Notes under the pieces: model-generated
What the model saw: only the letters and a program-made list of their open reading frames with translations
What the model was told of the DNA's origin: nothing
Databases searched by the model: none
In this document: one piece after another, positions 53,501 to 64,000 of the stretch
How the letters are laid out: the number at the start of each line of letters is the position of its first letter
How positions within the stretch are numbered: the stretch's first letter is position 1
Position numbers and translations under genes: made by a program
Source: Apostichopus japonicus
Lineage: Eukaryota; Echinodermata; Holothuroidea; Aspidochirotida; Stichopodidae
NCBI RefSeq assembly: GCF_037975245.1
Contig: NC_092576.1
Span: forward strand, 3,479,001 to 3,543,000
Direction: 5' to 3'
DNA: 64,000 nt

Positions 53501-55446
53501 AATTTTTCCAATCCTTTGCACAGTTGATTGAATTTGTTTGAAAACAAATAAATCATAAAAATCAACCTAAAGTACGGAGTTAACAACACCCCCAGTGCAA
53601 ATATGTTCATGCTGAATGTAGCGAATGATGCGTGTCCAAATTTTCTGTGATTTGATTGGCTATTAGTCCCTTACCATTGTCTGCCAACATTCTTGCATCT
53701 ATAGTGCTCAATGAACACGACTTTTGTTGTTTCAATGCAACTGCTTGTAACTTAACTGTCTCCTGTGTAGAGCTAGCGAAGTTTGTACTATAGGCTATCA
53801 TTGTATGTATACACTCAAAACTCATAACGTTAGGGCTTCTTTACACATATATGACAAGAAGCACCCATGGTAGGCCCTGTTGTTAGTTGAATTTGTTTCT
53901 AAGAATATCACGTATATTGGAATCATTCCTTTGATCACAAAATGTTATGAGTTGAGACAATTTATGAATTTGTGGGAAGCTAACATCTCTGACACTGAAA
54001 GGATTTTTCATCTCACAGTCAGCCTATATTTGTTCTCCGCATGGAGAGTTGCTAAAGTGAAATGTTCATTCAAACCACAGTAATTTCGTCATCACAAACC
54101 TGCATAATTTCGCGGTCCATTTGACCACCTGCTTCAGATAATTTTATATATATATATTTCATACTTTGTCAAAAGCAGCCATTGGCGCTTGTGTTTTTAA
54201 TCGACATTGCGTGCAAAGTTTCTTACAAAATGTAGGCTTATTGGAAAAGGATCGAAACTGGTTGGGTTTGGGCGACTTGGGACGACTTGCTTATAGTGGT
54301 TGGGGGGAAAAAAAGGAAAATTTTCTTCAACTTTGAATAAAACTTAAGAATAAAATTGCATTGGGTAACTGTTAATGGTTAACTTACGACAGGAGCTCGT
54401 AACAGTTGTGAGCAAGTACTAGGCCTTTTAGGGGCGTGTTCTTGTATCATTGAGATATATACGTTATAGTTTCTACATCATTTACGGGTCTCAATTAAGT
54501 CAGTTAAAAGTGCGGTATTTTTTTTCTTGCACTATCTCTCTAGGCCCTCGTTTTACTTTGCATTGGCTTCCGACATTCACAGCGTATTCATAGCCCATAA
54601 CATGTGCATATCCCGTACAGAAGTGTGCACTAGGCCAGCATTATATGGTCTACGGCAAAATATTCTGCTTCAGAATTTGACGATAATTTTGTTGTTGTAT
54701 ACAATTTACAGCTTTCAGCATTTGATTTTTTTCGTGCACATTATAGACCTATCACTTAAGGTTTCCGTTACGCACAAGTCAATGTTTTGTCAGGGGTCAT
54801 TTTAACTAAGTATTGTGCGTTCCTGTAGATGTCTTGTAAAGGGCATGTTCTCATGAAGGACTGTGTGGACGCAATTTTTTCTTAGCGGATGCAAACATCT
54901 TTAAGACGTTGCGTCCCGCGGACACAACTCTTAAAATCTTGGTAACAATACTGCTTCCAAATTTTCTCTATTAACAAAATAGATCTTTGCCTTTTCTTTT
55001 TTTGCAGTTTATTTTCGGACCAGTTTTTTTTTTTTTTTGAATAACATCTAAGCATCACATAGCACAGGCCTTGATTAGTGCTCGGCAATGAACGTGTCAT
55101 CGTAGAAACATGAAGGAAACTTCAAGGCGGTCAGGTTTTGACATCGCTTACTTGATATTCTGCTGTAAGGCAAGCACAGTTGTAGCCTATGAGGTTATAA
55201 TAAACCAGAAACATGTGGTTACACTATCAACTATAAGGCGGATATATCCAAACATTACCGTGCGCCCTATCCGGATAGTGCTGATTAACTTTTTTCGTCA
55301 TCATGTGATCCCATTCCTCCTGTCAACGACATTGGTTCATTCAAGGGAAGTAATCTAGGAGTCTATCTAGAACCGACTGAAAGGTCGACACTGGTTGCAG
55401 CATATAAAAGTGCAATCAACGTTCAACGTATAACATTGTGAAACGT

Positions 55447-55519
<73 letters not shown>

Positions 55520-55520
55520 A

Positions 55521-55567
<47 letters not shown>

Positions 55568-55570
55568 TAA

Positions 55571-55665
<95 letters not shown>

Positions 55666-58600
55666 CTGTGTGTATTTTCAAAGGCAAGGGTGACATAAAT
55701 AAACCACTATTTGCATAGCCGTGTCACACCTAATTGTGCCAAAGGATACCAATACTGGATTTCTTAAATGCTACAAAAACAAGAAAATAAAAACAGGTGA
55801 AGTTAGAATCCCTGCTGAAAGAGGGGCGTCCTCCATTACTGTAGTTCCAATGTGAACTACTGTACGTACTTTGTGTGTATAATGTACACATAATGTGCAC
55901 ACAGTGTGTTGATACACACATCAATTCGAGGGTCCTCAAATTAAGGTGCCGTGCCTGACAGAAATTTACGTCCTCGAAATGATAGATCTGTACGTGCGTG
56001 AGTGTGTGTATTTGTCATAGAGCAATATGTGTGGGTACTTTTACCGATGACTTACTGCAGCTAATGCACACATATAACTTCTTATAGCCAAACCCAAAGA
56101 ATGTAACCCCTTTGTGTATATTTTTTTCTATACTCGTTAACAGTGTACAGAACACCTTACAAATCGAGTATTTGATACGGTGGGAGTTGAATACAATTCA
56201 AGTTTGAATGAAGAAACTTTCACAGCAGGCTGTTCAGCGATATTGTCAACCTTGGTTGCTGACGATCTTGAAGAATCCTGTCACAATGACTTCAACGGAA
56301 CCGATCAGTTCTATCTGGTAGAATTGTTGTCATACGGAGGAAGTGCGACAAGACTTCAGGAGTCAGAGATGGGGGAGTACCTCGAGGATCTGGATAAAAA
56401 TTACTCACCCCAGACGTATTCCGAGGTAGTAATACCATGATTTTTAAAACTCATCATTCCCGCATCTCAGCAGGCTGGCTAGCAGGCAGAGAACGCTTTT
56501 CCCTTATTTCAAGAATGTATAAATTACTTGAGTCTGCCGCCCTCATCAGCTCGCATTCAAATTGGTAAAATTGTGGTATAATTTGTTCAGTTTTTGACAA
56601 TGCTTATGGCATATATTATTTACATCGCTGGCGTAGTCAAAATTAATATACACGAATTTAAAGACAAAAAGATATTAAGTCGTACCTCTATCACCTTGCC
56701 AATCAATGTTATCCATTTCTCTTTCATTATGTGCAACTTGTATCGTTAAATTTTAGGTTGAACTATAAAATAAAAGTGTAATGCCTTATTACCTAGAAAA
56801 CTATACAGCCAATCTCAGTGGCTGCAGCAGGTTAGAAAATTTGGGGTGGGGGCAAACAGGAGAAAGTAATATATATATATATTCTTTCGGGGGGTGGGGG
56901 GAAATATAATACTGATATAGGAGATGGGTGTCGCCCTTCCCCTTGGGAAATCTTTCTACAAATGAAATGACATTGATGCAAAATGGTGTTTTCATTTTAC
57001 AATTTTTTTACATAACTAAACTTCCTAACAAATTGCAATTTAATTGGGCGCTAGAACTGGTTTTATAGTTTGATAAACTGAGCACCGGCGGCGTTGAGAT
57101 AATACAAATTTTTTAATGGTCGGCTTTGATAGGCATTGGAAGCTGTTACTAATACAAACGATTATACTAGCTCTATATTTTTTGATAAGTACCAGATCTG
57201 GTTGGGAGGTGGGGGGGGGGGGGGGTCAACTGAGGGCGAGAGGAAGTCTGCTGTGGGTGGGGGATGCCTCCATATCACCGTCACTGGCCACTCTAGCATG
57301 CTCAGTGTTTCGCTTCGGACAACTATTTTCAAATCTCACCGATCCTTTATTTCCTAAGTGTTTTGATGAGGAAGTTCTTTTTGATGAACTTGTCAACGAC
57401 CACGTGGTCGGTGCGACCATCGGAGAAGTAGCAAGTGTTTCTGCTAGGATTATTGCCAACTTAATTGAAGGCCAATGCATCGGACACGCACTCTACCCTA
57501 ATCCTGAGGAGTTCACCGACAGTATACTGGAAGTCTATGGCAGTAACGGAATGTTACCTCTGCAAGGTATATGATTTGAACAATCGCATTACAGGCACAA
57601 GAATCAAGCTGTCATTGTAAACACGTCGGTGGGTTATACATGCCTGTCTACATATGCACATGTAGAAATGGAATGATGTCATCCTGACATGTAAGACATA
57701 CATATCTTGATGTAACCATTAACTGGATATGTAAGACATACATCTCGTGATGTAACCATTTACTAGACATGTAAGACATACATCTCGTGATGTAACCATT
57801 TACTGGACATGTAAGACATACATCTCTTGATGTAACAATTTACTGGACATGCAAGACATACATATCTTGATGTAACCATTAACTGGACATGTAAGACATA
57901 CATCTCTTGATGTAACCATTAACTGGACATGTAAGACATACATCTCTTTATGTAACCATTTACTGGACATGTAAGACATACATATCTTGATGTAACCATT
58001 AACTGGACATGTAAGACATATCTCTTGATGTAACCATTAACTGGACGTGTAAGACATACATATCTTTATGTAACCATTTACTCGACATGTAAGACATACA
58101 TCTCTTGATGTAACCATTTACTCGACATGTAAGACATACATATCTTGATGTAACCATTAACTGGTCATGTAAGACATACATCTCTTGATGTAACCATTAA
58201 CTGGACATGTAAGACATACATCTCTTTATGTAACCATTTACTGGACATGTAAGACATACATATCTTGATGTAACCATTAACTGGACATGTAAGACATATC
58301 TCTTGATGTAACCATTAACTGGACATGTAAGACATACATCTCTTGATGTAACCATTAACTGGACATGTAAGACATACATCTCTTGATGTAACCATTAACT
58401 GGACGAGTAAGACATACATCTATTGATGTAACCATTAACTGGACATGTAAGACATACATCTCTTGATGTAACCATTAACTGGACATGTAAGACATACATC
58501 TCTTGATGTAACCATTAACTGGACATGTAAGACACACATCTATTGATGTAACCATTAACAGGACATGTAAGACACACATCTATTGATGTAACCATTAACT

Positions 58601-59834
58601 GGACATGTAAGACATACATCTCTCGATGTAACCATTAACTGGACATGTAAGACACACATCAATTGATGTAACCATTAACTGGACATATAAGACATACATC
58701 TCTTGATGTAACCATTTACCGGACATGTAAGACATACATCTCTTGATGTAACCATTTACTGGATATGTTGCAGGTGATATCTTGTAGTTATGTACGTAAA
58801 CAACAAAGACTGCGGTGTTGGCTTATATCATTGTTCCGGCTAATATTGGGTTATTAATAATGCATAAAATTCTACCCTATGCTGTGAAAAGTTATTAAAG
58901 CACTGTTCATGAAAATCGGCGAATATTCGGACATGTGTCAATTTCTAACTGGTTTGCTCACTAACACCATGCATGTGGAATGAAATCGAAGATGAATGTA
59001 AAACAGATCACTGGCATCATTATAAATTTAGCCGATTGACGAATATACGTTAGTCTTCATGCACGGAATGACAGCATGAAGAAGTTTATGATATTGATGC
59101 CTGCTTTAGGGTAGTGCTGTAGTGATCAAACTTAGCAAAATAAACTACTTATTGCAATGATACTAGTGGTAAACATTGTAGGTATATTGTTAACATTAAA
59201 TGTCTAGTTAATTGCACTGTTACTAGTAGTTAGGTAGGTCTATGTTCATATCAGTTTGTTTGTCGCATTTCACGTACAGCTGTGCTCGTCCCACACACAC
59301 ACGTCAATCCCGTTGAATGGAAAACTGTACAGACATGACCTTAGGAGCGCTCGTATGATGTCGTACGTGACTGATATTATTTAATACATGGATTTTCATG
59401 TTCACCCAAGTGTACACTACTGGAGGGAAAACTCATTTTAACAATAAAAGTTGTTCATAGGGACCTGCATGGATTTCAAGGTGATGTTTTTTACTACAGT
59501 GAACAAGTGGATTGAACTTTTAAACAAATATCCGTTATTCTTCATGCACGGTATGACTGCATGAAGACATTTATGATATTGATGTTTGCTTAAATGTAGT
59601 CTGCTATGTCGATTCGTGCTCTTTAAACCCCATACTAAATTATATATTGTAGATACTAGAGGTTTTATGACATCCGTACTCTATATATTTACACAAGATA
59701 GTATAGATTACGACAATTTACACAAGATAGAGTGGCTTTACGACAGACACCAGTTGCCACGACCAAGTTCAATGTTGTATGTATGTATGTATACATATAA
59801 ACATGTATATATATATATATATATATATATAAAC

Positions 59835-59877
<43 letters not shown>

Positions 59878-62489
59878 GTTTGTAAACCTATGTAATGTCT
59901 GTAAAACTGTGTGATGTCTGTAAAACTATGTAATGTATGTATAACCATTTAATATCTGTCAAACTATGTAAAGTCCGTAAAGCTATATTTTATAGAACAA
60001 TTACAGTTCTACTCACTTTGCAGTCTTTCATATTCCAACTTATTATTCCAGGTTTGGTAGATATCCTACAAGATCTCGAATTAATCGATCATGATGAATC
60101 TGTTATGACGTCATCCGAAGAAAAAGACCATGACCATGAAGATGTATCAGCAAATAACACAGATCATGACCATGATCACGATCATGATCACGATCATGAT
60201 CATGATCATGATCATCATCGCAGATCAGTAATTGAACTTGATGAGAGTGTGAGACAAAAACGTCACATCGATCATGTACATGAAGTAGTAAGACTCAACA
60301 TTGACAGGGTAGGATATGTACTTTGACCTTTTTTAATTGTCAACTTCACAAATATCATATTTTGAATATGTTGTCACGTTAAGAACTCGACAATTTCATA
60401 ATTTTCACCAAGTAATAATATTATCGTCACTTGTCAAATCGAAAACATCATGTCTGTTGCTTTTTCCCCTTCAAATTACGTGCAATTCGACAATTTCATA
60501 ATTTTCACCAAGTAATAACATTATCATAACTTGGCAACTCGAAACCATCATATGAGTGACTTGTTTTCAAAAAAGGACCAACTCGACAATTTCATAATTT
60601 TCGACAAGTAATAATATTATCGTCACTTGTAAAATCGAAAACATCATATCTGTGACTTGTTTTCAAGTTATGTGCAACTCGACGAGTTGGTAATTTTCTT
60701 TGAGATACAATAATATTGTAACTTGTCAACTTGACAAATTTGTTTCATACTAACACGCGTTTCAGTCTACAACTCTCCTTTTAAAATTATTTCAAAACTT
60801 GAAATTATGGGTTAATAAATCTTCGAAATAGCAACAGGCATCAGATCATAACATAGATTTTGGTATATACTTGTGATAATAAGTGTAACATATTTATTTA
60901 TTATGTCGAGTGAAGAGGCAAAGGGCATTTCTGTCATGGGTATCTCTTCTCTTTAAATATTCTTTAAAAAAATGCCTTGTATGAGGAATTATTGACACAA
61001 CGGACTAAAGACAAAGACCGTAACTTTGGTCTGGTAATCAACTTGCAATCTTTTCAAGTCAACATGTAAAATCATTACAGTATAAAGCTATGTTTCCTTA
61101 AAGGTTATAAATAGGAGCAAATAACAGAAGGTGGGGAAATGTAGGTGGGTCGAAGCTATAAAGGAAGGGCAGGGAGCAATTGACCAAGACTGAATGAACA
61201 ACAGAGAGTGGTACAAGGGCTTAAGAAAGCCTAAGGAGTGCGGTCGGCTAAAAGAGGTGCAGGACACGATACCCATGAGCTTCATGAGGGTCACTAAATG
61301 TTACCATGGATTCACGAAGACTAATTCATAGAAGTCTTGGTATTACCTAACTGTCGACTAGTTAATTCACCAGCGGAGATTTTATAATGACATTATCCTC
61401 ACCACTCAGCGACTTTGGTAATAGTGACTACTGGAGATCAGCTATTTAAAAATTCTACTTAGGGTGTCAGAGCCGCTTATATATAGTTGGCATACTTAAC
61501 TAAGAATAACGTATTTTGCCATTTATCTTTCATATTTATATCAATGTTTTATGTTTAACAGTGTCTGTCAGCAAAAGAAATATTCTTGTCGCACGGGATG
61601 AATACAAGCAAAGGGTTAACACACGAAGATTTTCATGAAATCTGTCCAGCTCTTATACAGCAGAAAGTCGGAGACTACTGCAAGGAGGAACATCGCCACC
61701 ATACAGCAGGCAAAGACAAGTTAAAATGTGAGTCTACTGTTACCAGGTTTCACGTAGACTGACAATTCCATGCACACAGCAGAGAGTCTATGGTTCGCAC
61801 TGACTTTTGTTTTGTAATTACCTTTACGGTAGTTCTCGATTGTAAGTTTATCAACAGAACCTTATAAAGCCACCGATGCTTAGCAGACGATAGCTTAGCA
61901 GACGATAGTATAGCAGACAATAGCTTAGCAGACGATAGCTTAGCAGATGCTTGGCAGACGATAGCATAGTAGACGATATCATAGCAGACGATAGCTTAGC
62001 AGACGATAGCTTAGCAGACGATAGCTTAGCAGACGATAGCTTAGCAGACGATAGCATAGTAAACGATATCATAGCAGACGATAGCATAGCAGATAGCTTG
62101 GCAGACGATAGCTTAGCAGACGATAGCTTAGCAGCTTAGCAGATGCTTAGCAGACAATGCGAAGCTTAGCAGAGGATAACTGAATATACTAAGAACACGT
62201 TTATGCTAGTACTGGATATAGTCAAACAAAATTGTGCTTTTAAAGTCAGTTGTGCCCTTGACCATATACTGATCATTTTTTAATTTATTTTAATTTATTT
62301 CAATTTTTATTCTTTTCAGCTTATATTTATGGATCTATCTTTGTGCTACTAGTGACACTAAGTGCTCTTCTAGGCGCACTCATATTTCCATGCGTAAAGG
62401 GAACAAATAAAGAACTTTTACTGAATACTTTCGTTGGTCTGGCAGTCTCTACTCTGACAAGCGAGGCTATGCTACATCTCCTTCCTTCA
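50069..62489 (+). CDS. SLC39 (ZIP) zinc transporter, LIV-1 subfamily, 5' part only (6 exons)
   Basis: Coding exons 50069-50374, 56144-56425, 57359-57566, 60052-60308, 61562-61727 and 62320-62489 join in phase and give 463 residues; the gene continues past the right edge. Residues 1-20 are a signal peptide. A His-rich stretch ([14 protein letters not shown]) follows, then a helical ectodomain, a second long His/Asp repeat in exon 4, and exon 5 with ICPALIQQK, the PAL motif region of the ZIP4/ZIP12/ZIP10 ectodomain. Exon 6 carries membrane helix 1 and the start of helix 2, ending [12 protein letters not shown], as in LIV-1 proteins. These transporters move Zn2+ (sometimes Fe or Mn) into the cytosol; the ectodomain is extracellular. 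The catalytic HEXPHE motif would be in missing exons. ZIP4 or ZIP12 type is most likely but not separable here. Confidence 0.9.
50386..50560. repeat. (TA)n and (TG)n tracts
   Basis: Begins about 10 bp after the exon 1 donor of the ZIP gene. Confidence 0.95.
50561..55440. other. ZIP intron 1, no exon or array seen
   Basis: Five kilobases of AT-rich sequence without recognised genes. Short frames (for example 54527-54805) show no family features. Confidence 0.4.
55449..55662. repeat. (TA)n microsatellite with AAATA interruptions
   Basis: About 210 bp of TA dinucleotides in ZIP intron 1. Confidence 0.97.
57665..58765. repeat. 40-bp minisatellite, about 27 copies
   Basis: CTGGACATGTAAGACATACA followed by TCTCTTGATGTAACCATTAA, repeated through 1.1 kb of ZIP intron 3 with few substitutions. 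Confidence 0.97.
59038..59600. repeat. direct repeat pair bounding a dispersed element
   Basis: TCTTCATGCACGGAATGAC... at about 59053 and TCTTCATGCACGGTATGAC... at about 59540, both followed by TTTATGATATTGATG. Confidence 0.75.
59150..59525. repeat. dispersed element copy A, with copy B at 62945-63290
   Basis: Both copies contain GGAGCGCTCGTATGATGTCG, ACATGGATTTTCATGTTCAC and AAAGTTGTTCATAGGGACCT in the same order and orientation, preceded by the GCACTGTTACTAGTAGTTA satellite word. Confidence 0.85.
59806..59875. repeat. (TA)n microsatellite
   Basis: TA tracts broken by AAACATG in ZIP intron 3. Confidence 0.95.
60340..60730. repeat. about 110-bp tandem repeat, 3-4 copies
   Basis: AACTCGACAATTTCATAATT and AAGTAATAATATTATCGTCA recur in ZIP intron 4. 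Confidence 0.85.
61876..62172. repeat. 15-bp minisatellite GCAGACGATAGCTTA, about 18 copies
   Basis: Nearly perfect array in ZIP intron 5, giving repetitive ADDSL or KLSSA frames that are not genes. Confidence 0.95.
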
Positions 62490-62589
62490 GTGAGTATACC
62501 ATCCCCACCTCCTCCGAGTTTAAGCTTGTAACGGTTGTGTCAACCGCTGCCAAGGGTGCAACTCGCCGTTAAACAAAGATTATAGCAAG

Positions 62590-63010
62590 TAGAGTTATCA
62601 AAACTTTTGACTAATTTCTAGTTATTGCCCTGTTAATATGAGTAAATGAGGTAGGTCTATGTTAACAATTAAATGTCTTTTTATTGCACTGTTACTAGAA
62701 GATAATGAGTTAGGTCTTTGTTATCATCTAAATTTCTAGTTATTGCACTGTTACTCACTAATGATCAAACTCTATGTTTACAATTAAATTTCTAGTTATT
62801 GCACTGTCGCTCGTGGTTAATGATGTATGTTTAGGCCTATGTCAACATTTAGATTTATAGTTATTGCACTGTTAATCGTAGTTAATCGTGTATGTCTATG
62901 TTAGCATTTTAATGTCTAGTTATTGCAATGCTTCTAGTAGTTAATATTGTAGGTCTATGTTAACATTAAATGTCTAGTTATTACACTGTTACTAGTAGTT
63001 AGGTAGGTCT
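62590..63010. repeat. about 70-bp tandem satellite, block 1
   Basis: TTTCTAGTTATTGCACTGTT and GTAGGTCTATGTTAACATTT alternate about six times. Confidence 0.85.
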
Positions 63011-63290
63011 GTGTTCATACCAATTTGTTTTGTGCATTTCACGTACAACTTTGGGCGTTCCCCACACACGTCAATCCTGTTCAATTGAAAACTGTACAAA
63101 CATGAACTTAGGAGCGCTCGTATGATGTCGTACATAACTGATATCATTTAATACATGGATTTTCATGTTCACCCAAGTGTACACTACTGGAGGGGGAAAA
63201 TACATTTTAACAATAAAAGTTGTTCATAGGGACCTGGATGGATTTCCAGGTAATGTTTTTCCTACAGTGAACAATTAATGGGTTGATCTT
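62945..63290. repeat. dispersed element copy B
   Basis: See 59150-59525; substitutions and small indels only. Confidence 0.85.
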
Positions 63291-63714
63291 TTGACCTCGC
63301 AATGTTTAATCAACACTGTCTGGATTGAAATAATACATGGCTGACTGAATACTTCATAGTGTAAACTGGCCAAACATATAATTTTCTTTAACATTTCTAG
63401 CACTCCCACATATGGACTTAACCCAATTATAAACCCTTGCAATAGAAACGACCCCAAAATGACTACTTATAGTCACGTGTAATCCTCATGGAGTAGCCTG
63501 CGCTCGCCTCGCCTTGAATACCCGTGTACAGTGCATGTATGTTCGTGTACGTAGGTGTGCAAGCGCTTGATACATAATACATACGCAATCATACAAGCCC
63601 CGCCCATTCAACCAATCGCGATACAGAATGAGACAATAGATACATTATTTATTGGGTTGGCTGGACTATCGAGAGTTGTGAAATAGACAGTAGACATGCG
63701 ACTCTTCCATTAAA

Positions 63715-64000
63715 ACGACTTGATAAGAACATTTAAATTTCTAGTTCTTGTACTATTACTAGTGGTTAATGATGTATGTCTACGTTAACATTTAAATTTC
63801 TGGTTATTACACTGTTACTAGTAGTTAATCATGTAGGTCTTTGTTAGCATTTAATTTTCTGGTTATTACACTGTTACTAGTATTTAATGATGTATTTCTA
63901 TGTTAACATTAACATTTCTAGTGCACTGTTACTCGTAGTTAATCGTGTATATCTATGTTAGCAATTTAATGTCTAGTTATTGCATTGTTATTAGTAGTTA
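63715..64000. repeat. about 70-bp tandem satellite, block 2, cut by the window edge
   Basis: Same unit as 62590-63010, on the other side of copy B and a 400-bp unique spacer. Confidence 0.85.

Noticed and set aside
57136-57357. Gly-rich frames upstream of ZIP exon 3
   Set aside because: They arise from a G run; the acceptor TTTCCTAAG at 57358 and phase 0 with exon 2 place the real exon start after them.
61851-62139. ADDSL/KLSSA repeat proteins on both strands
   Set aside because: A 15-bp minisatellite within an intron of the ZIP gene.

Overview
This is a window of animal nuclear DNA, not bacterial. It is AT-rich and gene-sparse, its genes are split by GT-AG introns, and it is packed with minisatellites, (TA)n and (AAT)n microsatellites, tRNA-derived SINEs and hAT-type MITEs. 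The gene content (WDR4, METTL27-like, SLC35G-like, LIV-1 ZIP, beta-microseminoprotein-like, a death-effector-domain B-box protein) fits a deuterostome marine invertebrate. An echinoderm such as a sea cucumber is my guess from gene families and repeat style, not something the sequence proves.

Layout. 854-3619 (+): three-exon secreted beta-microseminoprotein-like protein. 6359-17519 (-): complete ten-exon WDR4, the non-catalytic subunit of the tRNA m7G46 methyltransferase, with almost every intron loaded with tandem repeats. 18941-20088 (-): three splice-compatible exons of an unrecognised small gene (weak). 21574-26469 (-): three coding exons of a protein with an N-terminal death-effector domain, a degenerate B-box, a coiled coil and a predicted beta-propeller, i.e. 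a TRIM-like layout with the RING replaced by a DED. 33113-38269 (-): complete five-exon METTL27-like SAM methyltransferase. 40391-41521 (-): intronless SLC35G/EamA drug/metabolite transporter. 50069 to the right edge (+): first six coding exons of a SLC39 (ZIP, LIV-1 subfamily) zinc transporter; signal peptide, His-rich ectodomain, PAL motif and first membrane helix are inside, the metal-binding helices lie beyond the window.

The genes look unrelated in function. About two dozen tandem arrays with units from 15 to about 150 bp occupy the introns and intergenic DNA. Two of them are built from coding-gene edges: one from the 3' end and splice donor of WDR4 exon 7, the other from the last codons and stop of METTL27. 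Coding exons were placed by reading frame, splice sites and phase, so exon edges should be good, but UTR exons, promoters and poly(A) sites are mostly not resolved. No rRNA, CRISPR array or intact autonomous transposon was seen.
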